Shown: piece by piece, positions 15,853 through 23,982 of the stretch | Position numbering within the stretch: the first letter of the stretch is position 1 | Layout of the letters: each line of letters begins with the position of its first letter | From: Planctomycetota bacterium | GTDB taxonomy: Bacteria > Planctomycetota > B15-G4 | DNA: 32,955 bases | Assembly: GCA_029259695.1 (NCBI GenBank) | Contig: JAJDEQ010000074.1 | Location: 1 to 32,955, forward strand | Direction of reading: 5' to 3' | The notes under the pieces: generated by a model | Seen by the model: the letters and a program-made list of their open reading frames with translations, nothing else | Told to the model about the DNA's origin: nothing | Databases searched by the model: none | Made by a program: the position numbers and the translations under genes

Positions 15853-18800
15853 TCAGGGGGCGTCATCGGCGCTGATTTCGCCGTCCCCGTCGAGATCGCA
15901 GCGGGCCGCGAGGCGCGACAGCCCGGGGAACTCGAGGCCATCCACCGCCCCGTCACCATCCAGGTCCCAGCGACCCAGGAAGCCGGGCGGCGCCGCCTGA
16001 CCGGTGGGATCGGTCAGCGGCTGGGCGCGGGCCCGGTCGAGCAGCGTCTGCACCCGCGCCGCGTCGATGTCGGTGGAGGGCGTGTTCACGCCGAAGAGCG
16101 ACTCGTAGAAGTCGGGCCGACGGCGGAAGAAGCCGGGAGAGTGCAGCATCTCGAGCAGCGCCTCGTTCTCCACGTAGAAGAACGAGGGCATGGGCTGCTC
16201 GGCGATGTACCAGGGCCACTCGGCGAAGGCCACGCGGCCGTTGTCGTCCAGGTCGAAGAAGCGGAAGACGTCGTCGCCCAGCTTCATCTCGTTGCGCGAG
16301 AGCTCGCCGTCGCGGTTGCGGTCGAGCGCGCCGGGATCCTCGCCCGGGTGACGCGGCCACTCGAGCGGGTCGAGTTCGCCGTCGCCGTTGGCGTCGAGCA
16401 CGGCGAAGAACAGCTTCTCGAGTTCCTTGCGGGACAGGGCGCGATCACCGCCCTGATCGAAGTCCGGCGGGTGCACGTGGCGCACCATGCGCGCCAGGCT
16501 CTCGCGGGCATCGAGACGGAAGCCCCCGGCCAGACGCTCTTCGCGCACGCTGGCCATCTGACCGTCGACCGCATTGCGCGAACGACCGGCAGCGGTCAGC
16601 CCGCCGGGGACCGCGCGGCCGTCGAAGGCGTCGTCGATGGAGGCGCGCACCCGGCCACCGTCGTCCACCAGGAACAGCGACTCGGCCGGCAGCGAGAGCA
16701 CCCGGTGGATCTCCTGGCGCGACAGGTAGCGCGCCCCCTCGTGGCTGATGTCCTTGAGCTGGTTGCCGGTCTCGTCGACCATGCGGTCGAAGGCGAAGGA
16801 CTCGACCGCCACGTCGAAGGTGTCACTGACGCCGGTCAGACGCTCTCGCAAGGTGGCGCCGTCGGACTGGGTGACGTCGATCACCTGCAGCCCCTCGAAC
16901 TCACTGGCGGCCAGGTAGCGGCTCATGAGCTGGGGCGGGTTGTAGGACTTGGCCAACGTGCCGCCGCGCACGAAGCCCCCCTGCGCCCGCAGCCCCACCG
17001 AGTCGAGCACCGCCGGTCGCGCGGCGTCGGTGATGTCGAGCAGCATCAGCGAGCCCCCGGCCTGACGCCCGGCCAGCAGCACGTAGGCCACGTCGCGCTC
17101 CACCGTGGGCTCGAGCCCCGCCGTGTCTCCCAGGTCGAAGCGACTCGTGACGGTCACGTCGGTCACGCGCGCGGCAGCCCGGTACTGCTCGCCCACCCCG
17201 ATCAACAGCTCCATCGCCGACGGTTCGGTGGCATCCACCAGCACCACGCCGTAGTTCCCGTTGGCGACGGCCGCGATCAAGCGCGCGGGGGTGCGTTCCT
17301 CGCTGCCCTGGGGCCGGCTGTACTGGAACACCGCGTCGACGGCCTCGGCGTCGCCGTCCACGTCCTCGCCCGCGGCGGTCAGGCGCAGCTGACCCACGAT
17401 GCGCGGGCTGCCGGGCACCGACAGGTCGGCGGCCAACAAGCCCCCCGGGCCGTCGGCCACCAGCACCCGCGGCCATTGCAGCTCCAGCCCCCGCGCCTCC
17501 GTCGTACGCAGGTCGCTGACCAGCACCGGCTGATCGCGATCCGACACGTCGACCACGCGCACGCCGCCCAGGCCGTTGGCCACGATCAGCAGGTCGCCCG
17601 CCAGGGCCGCGTCGCGCGCATCCCCCGCCGACACGAAGGCGCGCATGCGCGGGAAGGCCGGATTGCGCACGTCGACCAGGGCCACACCCGCGTGTTCGAT
17701 GACCACGAACGCCGTCTCGGCGTACCCGGTGATCACGTGGGAGTCGACCAGCACCTTGCGTGCGCCGCCCAAGGGCAGGCGCGCCATGTAGAGGCTCTGC
17801 CCCGGGTTGTCGCGGTCGATCATGAGCGTGTCGAGGCCGCGCTCGCCCACCACGAAGGCCACGCCCCGGGCGAGGGAGTACGACCCGCCGGTGCCCAGGC
17901 CGTAGGTCGCCGCGCTGCGATGGCACTCGACGCACGAGCGCGAGGTGGGCAGCGTCGTGTGCATCTGGTGGTGCACCATCGTCATGCCCGACATGCCGTT
18001 CGCCGTGGCGGGCAGACCCTGGTCCACCAGCAGCCCGCCGTCGGCGTCGCGCACGGTCCCCATGGTGGAGAAGCCCACCATGTAGGGCGCGATCATGCCC
18101 TCGCTGTTCACCCCGAGCACGAGCTGCCGCAGCGTGGCGAACACGCGCTCCTGGGTCGTGACCCGACCGTCGGTGCGCTTGCCGGTGATCAGGTCGAGCT
18201 GGGAGAAGCCCAGGTTGCGATCGAAGTGGAAGCCGAAGAAGTTGGTGCTCCACCCGCTGTGGCAGGAGTAGCACTCCAGTCCGGCGTGATCGGCGGTCAT
18301 GGCCGGCACGGCGCGCGGGTTGAAGTCCGGGTGGTCGGGGTCGATCACGTCCTTGACCTGCTTGATGCGGTGCGCGCGACCATCGACCTTGCTGCGCAGG
18401 ATGAACATCTCCCCCACCCGCTCGATGTGCTCGAGCGGTTCACCCCGGGACGTCTCCATGCGCGTGTAGCGACCGAAGTCGCCGTGGCAGTCCACGCACT
18501 CGATCTCCACCCCGTGTTCCATGGCGCCGTAGATGTTGCCGTCGCCCATCACGTCGCGGCCGGTGTGGCAGTCGATGCAGTGCATGCCCGCGCTGTGGTG
18601 GATGTCGGGCGGCGTGAGCTGCGGATCCTGGACGAAGAACTGGTTGGCGATCAAGCGGTCGGTGGTGCCCGGGACGTCCGTCCCGGCGGGCTGGTTGGGG
18701 TAGAGCTGCGCCAGGCCGCGGAAGCCGTTGCCGATCGATGCGTCGCCCACGTGACAGTGCACGCAGGTCTCGGTGGGCGGCGCCGCGGTGAGCTCGTGGC

Positions 18801-19650
18801 GCATGGGGTGACCGGGCTCGAAGCGATCCACGCTTCGGTCGCCGCTGCGCGACAGGCCGTTCTCGGCGTAGCTCACGTGGCAGGCGGCACAGCCCGCGCC
18901 GCGATACAGCCCGTCCTGGCCGAGACGTCCGCGCATGGCCACGCCCTGCTCGTAGAGGTGGCACTGCATGCAGGACTTGCGCGGCAGGTCGGTGAAGTGG
19001 CTGCCCAGCATGCCCGCCGGGTCGGCATCGCGCCGGACGCGCGGGATCCTCAGCCGTTCGATGCCCGCCAGCTCGGGCAGGCCGTGTTCGCCGAAGTCAC
19101 CGTCGTCGTCCCGCACGGCGAAGATCCCGTAGGGCGACTCGCGCTCGTCGATGATGCCGTTCTCGTACAGGCCGTCGCACAGGTGCCCGGCGGTCGTACC
19201 GTGCAGACTCTTGCCGAGGTGATCCACCAGCTGCGCGTGGCAGCTCCCGCAGGTCTGGTCGACGACGCGCAGGTCGGACGGGTTGCGGAAACGCGCCGCG
19301 TCGGCATCGAAGCCCGGCGCACGCACGCGCTCGTCGGCGGGCCAGCCGTCCAGGGGCACGTGGGCCCGTTCGATGGTCGTCGCTTGCCCGTCGCCACCAT
19401 GACACTGGGTGCAACTCAGCGGGTACCAGCGGTGCATCTCCTCGATGCCTTCGTGACACGTCAGGCAGCCCGCGTCGGCCCCCGGAGCGGGCGCCGCTGC
19501 GGCATGCAGCCCGGCCACCGCCGGTCCCGCCGGCGCACGACGACGCCAGCGATCGTCGGACGGCGCCAGCACCGCCAGCGCGACCACCGCGACGACGACG
19601 CCCAGGGCCACGCGGGCCCCGCCGTTGCGTGCCCGGCGGGCGACCGCCAC
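15853..19650 (-). CDS. Exported decaheme cytochrome c / LVIVD propeller / EF-hand fusion protein
   Basis: A 1265-residue protein. Residues 12-30 are a hydrophobic signal or anchor after an Arg-rich start. Ten CxxCH haem c sites follow at about 62, 80, 134, 227, 254, 296, 358, 385, 460 and 573. Residues about 600-870 contain LVIVD-type propeller repeats (GVALVDVRNPAFPRM, GVRVVDVSDRDQPV, GGLLAADLSVPGSPR). The C-terminus has five EF-hand loops at about 1086 (DANGDGELDPLE), 1110, 1133, 1229 and 1252 (DLDGDGEISADD), plus a looser one near 1060 (DQGGDRALSRKE). This suggests a periplasmic or surface electron-transfer protein with calcium sites. The GTG start lies one base past the stop of the preceding gene. 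Electron donor and acceptor are unknown; I know no named protein with this domain order. Confidence 0.9.
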   Translation of the reverse strand: MAVARRARNGGARVALGVVVAVVALAVLAPSDDRWRRRAPAGPAVAGLHAAAAPAPGADAGCLTCHEGIEEMHRWYPLSCTQCHGGDGQATTIERAHVPLDGWPADERVRAPGFDADAARFRNPSDLRVVDQTCGSCHAQLVDHLGKSLHGTTAGHLCDGLYENGIIDERESPYGIFAVRDDDGDFGEHGLPELAGIERLRIPRVRRDADPAGMLGSHFTDLPRKSCMQCHLYEQGVAMRGRLGQDGLYRGAGCAACHVSYAENGLSRSGDRSVDRFEPGHPMRHELTAAPPTETCVHCHVGDASIGNGFRGLAQLYPNQPAGTDVPGTTDRLIANQFFVQDPQLTPPDIHHSAGMHCIDCHTGRDVMGDGNIYGAMEHGVEIECVDCHGDFGRYTRMETSRGEPLEHIERVGEMFILRSKVDGRAHRIKQVKDVIDPDHPDFNPRAVPAMTADHAGLECYSCHSGWSTNFFGFHFDRNLGFSQLDLITGKRTDGRVTTQERVFATLRQLVLGVNSEGMIAPYMVGFSTMGTVRDADGGLLVDQGLPATANGMSGMTMVHHQMHTTLPTSRSCVECHRSAATYGLGTGGSYSLARGVAFVVGERGLDTLMIDRDNPGQSLYMARLPLGGARKVLVDSHVITGYAETAFVVIEHAGVALVDVRNPAFPRMRAFVSAGDARDAALAGDLLIVANGLGGVRVVDVSDRDQPVLVSDLRTTEARGLELQWPRVLVADGPGGLLAADLSVPGSPRIVGQLRLTAAGEDVDGDAEAVDAVFQYSRPQGSEERTPARLIAAVANGNYGVVLVDATEPSAMELLIGVGEQYRAAARVTDVTVTSRFDLGDTAGLEPTVERDVAYVLLAGRQAGGSLMLLDITDAARPAVLDSVGLRAQGGFVRGGTLAKSYNPPQLMSRYLAASEFEGLQVIDVTQSDGATLRERLTGVSDTFDVAVESFAFDRMVDETGNQLKDISHEGARYLSRQEIHRVLSLPAESLFLVDDGGRVRASIDDAFDGRAVPGGLTAAGRSRNAVDGQMASVREERLAGGFRLDARESLARMVRHVHPPDFDQGGDRALSRKELEKLFFAVLDANGDGELDPLEWPRHPGEDPGALDRNRDGELSRNEMKLGDDVFRFFDLDDNGRVAFAEWPWYIAEQPMPSFFYVENEALLEMLHSPGFFRRRPDFYESLFGVNTPSTDIDAARVQTLLDRARAQPLTDPTGQAAPPGFLGRWDLDGDGAVDGLEFPGLSRLAARCDLDGDGEISADDAP

Positions 19651-19651
19651 G

Positions 19652-20884
19652 TCAGGCCATCAGTCCGCTGATCACCGACCCCCGAGCCACCGGAGACTTC
19701 ACGCCGAACATCGAGGCGATCGTGACGCTCACGTCGATCGACTCGATCTCGCGACTCTGGACCTTGCCCTTGCGGAAGTCCGGGCCCCAGGCGACGAGGT
19801 TCACGTTGAGCAGGTCCTCGCTGCCGTCGCCGTGATCGAGTCCGCGGCGCATGTTCAGGTCGCGGTCCCGACCGAACTCGGGCAACACGAAGATCGCCGT
19901 GCTCGAGGCGAGTTCCTCGTCGTTGCGGATCGTGTCGAACAACTGACCCAGCTCCTCGTCGCAACGTCGGATGACGGTCACGTAGTCGTTGATGCTCTGG
20001 TGCGCCACGTCGGCGTTGCGCAGTGTCACGGCCATCAGGCGCGGCCGGAAGATGCCCATCAGGTTGCGCGCGACGCGCAGCGATTTGGCGTCGTTGGCGC
20101 CGAGGCCGGTGAGCCGGGCCGTGTCGCCGCGCAGCTCCTCCAGCAGGTAGCGCTCGATGCGCCCCGACGCCTCGGGATCGTTGGCCACGCCCGCGGCACC
20201 GTCCACGACGAGCGGCGTGCGCACCGAGCCGCGCAGCGCCGCCATCTGGCGCTCGACATCCGCGTTCGCGCTGCCGAGCGCCTGGCGCCCACCCATCACG
20301 TCCACCAGCTCGGCGTTGAAGATGCCCTCCCCGCCGATCAGGTTGGCTCCGTAGTCGGCGCCGTAGCGGTCGTGCGCACTGTAGGCGTAGTTCGTCTCCT
20401 GATCGGAGCCGGCCGTGGACAACCAGACCTCCGACGGCGGCAGGCCCGCCCCCGCGCGCACGTACTCGAACAGCGTCGGGTGGATCGGCCGGCCGTTCTC
20501 GCGGATGCCGTAGCTCTCGTTGGTCCCCGTGAAGATGTTCACGGTGGAGCCGTAGTGGCCGTTGTTGCGCACCGACGTGCGCGGGAAGACGGTGCCTTCG
20601 GCCGCCATGCGATCGAGCGCCGGCGTGTTGCCGCTGCCGAGCGTCTCGCGCGAGCGCACCCCGCCGCCGAACACGACCAGCACGATGCGCTTGGTCTGCC
20701 GTGCACCCGGGAGCGGCGCGCCCGGGAGCAGCAGCGGCGCGGCCGGCATGGCCGCCGACGCCAGCAGCGAGCCGGGCAGGGCCGCGGCGGCCGTGAGCGC
20801 AGCACCGGAGCGCAGGAGATCGCGACGCGTCAGACCGCGCGCGGATGTGGCGGAATGGCGCCGTGTCTGGGCCCGTCGTGTCAT
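19652..20884 (-). CDS. Tat-exported alkaline-phosphatase-superfamily (DUF1501-like) protein
   Basis: A 410-residue protein. LTRRDLLRSGAALTAAAALP (18-37) is a twin-arginine signal, so it is probably exported folded, as usual when metal is loaded in the cytoplasm. The mature part has the alkaline-phosphatase/sulfatase fold: KRIVLVVFGGGVRS (about 65-78), TPALDRMAAEGTVFP, GHYGSTVNIFTGT, RNADVAHQSINDYV (about 278-291), FVLPEFGRDRD and LDHGDGSEDLLNVNLVAWGP. The first strand lacks the usual D-G metal motif (FGGG instead), so activity is uncertain. GGAG lies 7 bases before the ATG. It sits between a DUF1549/4214-like gene and the decaheme gene and is probably co-transcribed with them. Confidence 0.82.
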   Translation of the reverse strand: MTRRAQTRRHSATSARGLTRRDLLRSGAALTAAAALPGSLLASAAMPAAPLLLPGAPLPGARQTKRIVLVVFGGGVRSRETLGSGNTPALDRMAAEGTVFPRTSVRNNGHYGSTVNIFTGTNESYGIRENGRPIHPTLFEYVRAGAGLPPSEVWLSTAGSDQETNYAYSAHDRYGADYGANLIGGEGIFNAELVDVMGGRQALGSANADVERQMAALRGSVRTPLVVDGAAGVANDPEASGRIERYLLEELRGDTARLTGLGANDAKSLRVARNLMGIFRPRLMAVTLRNADVAHQSINDYVTVIRRCDEELGQLFDTIRNDEELASSTAIFVLPEFGRDRDLNMRRGLDHGDGSEDLLNVNLVAWGPDFRKGKVQSREIESIDVSVTIASMFGVKSPVARGSVISGLMA

Positions 20885-20945
20885 GCCAACGCTCCGGATG
20901 GTGGTCTCGCCCGCATCGCCCCCCTGCGACGACAGGTGCGGGCGC

Positions 20946-22127
20946 TCAATAGTACTGGTACTCCCAGTGGGTCACGAGGGACAGCACGATCGTGGCCGGT
21001 TCGGCCTCCTGCTGCCGGTACACGAGCAGGAAGTCCTGGAGTTCCGCAGACGACGGCGGGCGCCCCAGGAAACGCACGAAGGTCTCGGGAATCCACTGCT
21101 CGGGGTCGATCTGGTCCCGTTCGGGCAACTCGTCCCGACGGGCCTGGAGCAGGGCGCGTGCCAGAACCGAACGCAACGGCCCGGCGTCCGCCAGGGAAGC
21201 GAGAGCCCCGCGCATGCGCTGGTAGGAGTCGTAGTCGGGCGGGGCACCGGTGAGATCGACGTAGAGCGAGCGGATGAACTGGGCGTCGGACTTGGCCCGC
21301 AGGCGCGCGAGCCGAGCGGCGTACTCCGTCGACCCGACCCACTCCCGCACGAGTTCGGTGAAGTCGAACGGGCGCTCGAGCAGGCGCGCACCCCACGCGG
21401 CCCGGTCCTCGCGCGACGCCTCACGCCCCACCAGGCGCGCGTACTGTCGCGCCACGAAGGACTCGGCGAAGTCCGGTTGCGCGCACACGATGCGCACGAT
21501 GTCCGCCTGGCTGTCGCCCTCGTCGCCGAGCAGGCGCGTGCGCCGACCGTCGTACATGCGCTTGCCCGCCTCGAGCAGGCCCGTGCTGTCCTGGACCGTC
21601 AGCCCCAGCAACTGCTCGAAGACGACGCTCACGAAGGTGTCGTTGCCCGGGTTGCGACGATTGAACGCCGAGCCGGAAACCAGCGCGCGCACGGCATCCA
21701 GTACGTGCAGCTCACCGCGCTCCAACGGATCGGTCAGATCGACGCCGTCGTCAGGACGGAAGTTGTCGATCAGCAGGAAGTAGTACAGCTCCTCCTCGTA
21801 CCAGGTCTGCCAGAACTCGGCCGAGCCCACGAGGCGACGCAAGAGGATGTCGCCCCGGGAGGCCTTCGCCATGGCCGCCTCCGCGGCGGTGGGCGTGCGC
21901 CCCAGCAGGTCCAGGTAGATCGCCCGCAGGTGACGGGGATCACCCAGGTCGAGCGCGGCCACGTCGTCGTTCGGGCCGGCCAGGACGCTCACGAGAGCGG
22001 GTGCCGGCGCAGCATGAGCAGCCGGCCCTCCCGGCGGGCGCCCACCCGCCGGCACGCTCCCGGCCCACGCGCTGGCAGCCACCCACGGGACGGCCAACAA
22101 CGCGCGGACAAGGGGACGGCAGAGCAT
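20946..22127 (-). CDS. Secreted protein with three DUF1549/DUF4214-like repeats
   Basis: A 393-residue protein with a signal peptide (residues 1-23, hydrophobic, ending AWAGS). Three similar motifs recur: LRAIYLDLLGRTPTAAE (about 69-85), IRSLYVDLTGAPPDYDS (about 288-304) and IPETFVRFLGRPPSSAE (about 350-366), the pattern (I/L)YxDLxGRxPxxxE seen in DUF1549 and DUF4214 proteins. In planctomycetes DUF1549 proteins are commonly paired with DUF1501 proteins, which fits the next gene. No haem motif or catalytic site is seen. The start has no Shine-Dalgarno but a TACAAT hexamer 6 bases upstream. The chain ends HWEYQYY. Family assignment is by motif only. Confidence 0.7.
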   Translation of the reverse strand: MLCRPLVRALLAVPWVAASAWAGSVPAGGRPPGGPAAHAAPAPALVSVLAGPNDDVAALDLGDPRHLRAIYLDLLGRTPTAAEAAMAKASRGDILLRRLVGSAEFWQTWYEEELYYFLLIDNFRPDDGVDLTDPLERGELHVLDAVRALVSGSAFNRRNPGNDTFVSVVFEQLLGLTVQDSTGLLEAGKRMYDGRRTRLLGDEGDSQADIVRIVCAQPDFAESFVARQYARLVGREASREDRAAWGARLLERPFDFTELVREWVGSTEYAARLARLRAKSDAQFIRSLYVDLTGAPPDYDSYQRMRGALASLADAGPLRSVLARALLQARRDELPERDQIDPEQWIPETFVRFLGRPPSSAELQDFLLVYRQQEAEPATIVLSLVTHWEYQYY

Positions 22128-22133
22128 GTCGTC

Positions 22134-22139
22134 ATTGTA
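22134..22139 (-). promoter_or_regulatory. Candidate -10 hexamer TACAAT for the secreted three-gene operon
   Basis: TACAAT (minus strand) differs from TATAAT by one base and ends 6 bases before the ATG at 22127. The expected transcription start falls at the start codon, implying a leaderless message for the first gene of the operon. No good -35 is visible. Confidence 0.45.
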
Positions 22140-22200
22140 GCCCTCCGGCCCCGGACCGGTGACGGCCGCTGGTCGACCCTCCCGGCGGCGCCCTCCCGGA

Positions 22201-22743
22201 TCACGGGGATGCGGACGGCGCCCCAGGACTCACGCCGCCCTCGGGCACGGACCAGGTCGCGAGCTGCTCCTGCAGCGCGCGATCGGCGCCGAACAGCCGG
22301 TGGCTTCCGCCGCGATCCACGAGCAGCAGCGCGACGTGACGGCGCGCGGCGTGCCAATCGGACTGGCCCACCTCGCCCTGATCGTCATCGAGGCGGGTGA
22401 ACAGGCCGCGCAGGTCTTCGTCCGCCCGCGGCTGCACGAGCAGCGCCGCCAGCACCCGTCGCGCGCGCGTCGGCAGGTGACGCAGCGAACACTCGTGGAC
22501 CAGGCGAGCGAGACGCTGGCGCACGTCGCTCACCGAGCGATCCGTCGCGTCGAGGCCCACGAGCTGCAGTTCGCCTTCCCAGCGGAAGTGCCAGCTGGGG
22601 TCACCCAGGGAGATGTCGGCACCGACGGGCTGCTTGAGACTCTCGACGATCGCGAACAGACGCGGGTCGGCCGGGGAGACCACCGCCGTCGGTGGCGTGC
22701 GCGTCTTGATAGCCCGCCGTGCTCGCCAACGATCGCTGATCAT
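22201..22743 (-). CDS. Hypothetical protein, 180 residues
   Basis: From the ATG at 22743; the frame is open further upstream but that stretch is Arg/Pro-rich and antisense to the neighbouring hydrolase gene. The chain starts basic (MISDRWRARRAIKTRTPP), has a Trp/Glu-rich middle (SWHFRWEGELQLVGLD), then a long amphipathic part with VRQRLARLVHECSLRHLPTR near residues 95-114. No signal peptide or membrane segment, and no family recognised. A TAGACT hexamer 7 bases before the ATG and absence of a Shine-Dalgarno suggest a leaderless transcript. Its stop is 73 bases from the start of the secreted operon. Confidence 0.6.
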   Translation of the reverse strand: MISDRWRARRAIKTRTPPTAVVSPADPRLFAIVESLKQPVGADISLGDPSWHFRWEGELQLVGLDATDRSVSDVRQRLARLVHECSLRHLPTRARRVLAALLVQPRADEDLRGLFTRLDDDQGEVGQSDWHAARRHVALLLVDRGGSHRLFGADRALQEQLATWSVPEGGVSPGAPSASP

Positions 22744-22750
22744 GCGCGGC

Positions 22751-22756
22751 AGTCTA
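22751..22756 (-). promoter_or_regulatory. Candidate -10 hexamer TAGACT, leaderless arrangement
   Basis: TAGACT on the minus strand fits TANNNT and is 7 bases before the ATG at 22743, the same spacing as at mutY and fabI. No -35 identified. Confidence 0.35.
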
Positions 22757-22802
22757 GCAGTCGCTGCCGTGACGGACTCCCCGGCGAAGTCGGCGGGCAC
22801 CG

Positions 22803-23468
22803 TCAGGCCCGGGGCGCGTCTCGGCCCGATTCGACCTCGAGCGCATCGAGGAACGACCCGACGGCCTCGCGGATGGGCCCGAGCCGACCGTGGAACAGGT
22901 GCCCGCCCCCGTCCACGAGAGAGACCCGCGGCGGTGTCGCGCACGCCGCGAGCCAGGCCTCCACCGCGTCGGCCGGAACGAGTTCATCGTCCTTGCTGTA
23001 GACCACGGCCAGCGGTCGCGACGTCCGGCCGACGGCCTCGAAGTCGTAGTGGTTCACCGGGGGCGCGATGGCCAGCAGCGCGCTCACCCGCTCGTCGTCC
23101 AGCGCCGCGCGCAGACCCACGTAGGAACCGAAGGAGTAGCCGCACACGAGCAACTCGTCCTGCGGCCGCACCAGCCCCGCCGCGAAGTCGATCGCAGCGC
23201 GCACGTCATCGAGTTCCCCCCGGCCCTGATCGTGCTCGCCCTCGCTGCCGCCGAAGCCTCGGAAGTTGAAGCGCACCACGTGCAGACCACGCTCGCGCAG
23301 CACCTTGGCGACGGTGTGCACGACCTTGTTGTCCATGCGCCCGCCGTGCACCGGATGGGGGTGGCAGACCACCGCCGCGCGGGGCAACCCGGCCCGGGGC
23401 GGCCCCTCGGGAGCGTCGTGGAGGCCCGCCAGGGAGCCGGCGGAGGAGGTCAACTGGATGGCGGGCAT
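22803..23468 (-). CDS. Alpha/beta hydrolase of the COG2945 type
   Basis: A 221-residue cytoplasmic hydrolase. CHPHPVHGGRMDNKVV (about 35-50) is the hallmark N-terminal motif of this small-hydrolase group. FNFRGFGGSEGEHDQG follows, then the nucleophile elbow GYSFGS (about 109-114), the acid region VVYSKDDELVPAD (about 164-176) and the His in GGGHLFHG (about 196-203). Family members are annotated only as predicted hydrolases. No Shine-Dalgarno is seen at the ATG. The nearest upstream gene is divergent across a 514 bp gap, so a promoter must lie in that gap. Substrate unknown. Confidence 0.88.
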   Translation of the reverse strand: MPAIQLTSSAGSLAGLHDAPEGPPRAGLPRAAVVCHPHPVHGGRMDNKVVHTVAKVLRERGLHVVRFNFRGFGGSEGEHDQGRGELDDVRAAIDFAAGLVRPQDELLVCGYSFGSYVGLRAALDDERVSALLAIAPPVNHYDFEAVGRTSRPLAVVYSKDDELVPADAVEAWLAACATPPRVSLVDGGGHLFHGRLGPIREAVGSFLDALEVESGRDAPRA

Positions 23469-23982
23469 CGGGTGGATCCGAGGGCGGGGCTGCGGTCCGG
23501 GCGGTTCCCGGGGAGCGGCCGGGCGGGCGCGGGGGCGTCCGGGAGCGGTGCCCGCGCCGGGGCCGGGGCGGTCCCGGGCGGCCCGCGCGCAGCTTGACGT
23601 GGTAGCAGATCGCCGACGGCACGTGCGACAGCGTGCGGAACGGAAGCGCGCCGACGCTCTGCCTGTGCTCGCGAGGTGATTGTGAATTCCTGACTGCGCC
23701 GAATCGGTGAATTACACCTCACGCCAACCATGGTGCCGCACAACGTACAGATGCGAATCAACGCATGTTGTGAACAGACTGTGGACAACTTGCAGCATCC
23801 GGGGACATCTGCACAATTTCGAGCGGTCGCTGAGCGAGCCACGAGCCCGTGGCGACCAGCTCCGGCACCCGACTCGATCTGCATCATTGAAACTGCCTCC
23901 TGGGTTCGGACGCTCCTGATCCCCCCGATTCGTCCGCGCGCGCGGCCCGATACCCGCGCGCCCCCTGATGGAGGCACCCCTG
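23469..23982. other. 514 bp divergent intergenic region with AT-richer core and repeats
   Basis: Positions 23469-23600 are very GC-rich and simple; about 23665-23830 is clearly richer in A+T than the rest of the window. The core holds a direct repeat GTGAATT (23682-23688 and 23707-23713), a dyad ATGCG/CGCAT (23751-23766), and TGTGGACAA (23780-23788), the reverse complement of the DnaA-box form TTGTCCACA. A TGTGAACAG variant lies just upstream at 23770-23778. No credible gene or tRNA was found. This is the likely regulatory region for the hydrolase (left) and FG-GAP gene (right). Confidence 0.5.
23790..23817 (+). promoter_or_regulatory. Weak candidate promoter for the FG-GAP gene
   Basis: TTGCAG (23790-23795), a 16-base spacer and CACAAT (23812-23817). 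The -10 matches at four positions and the -35 at three. It would give a leader of about 160 bases. Low confidence. Confidence 0.22.

Noticed and set aside
15490..19671. A 1393-residue open frame on the plus strand opposite the decaheme gene
   Set aside because: It is His/Val/Arg-rich with no domain, no signals, and mirrors the codon pattern of the real minus-strand gene. Long antisense frames are expected at this GC content.
23770..23788. Replication origin (oriC) suggested by a DnaA-box-like sequence
   Set aside because: Only one good box and one poor one, and no dnaA, dnaN, gyrB, rpmH or parAB gene nearby.
23707..23919. A 70-residue plus-strand frame in the intergenic region
   Set aside because: No Shine-Dalgarno, no promoter at suitable spacing and no recognisable protein features.
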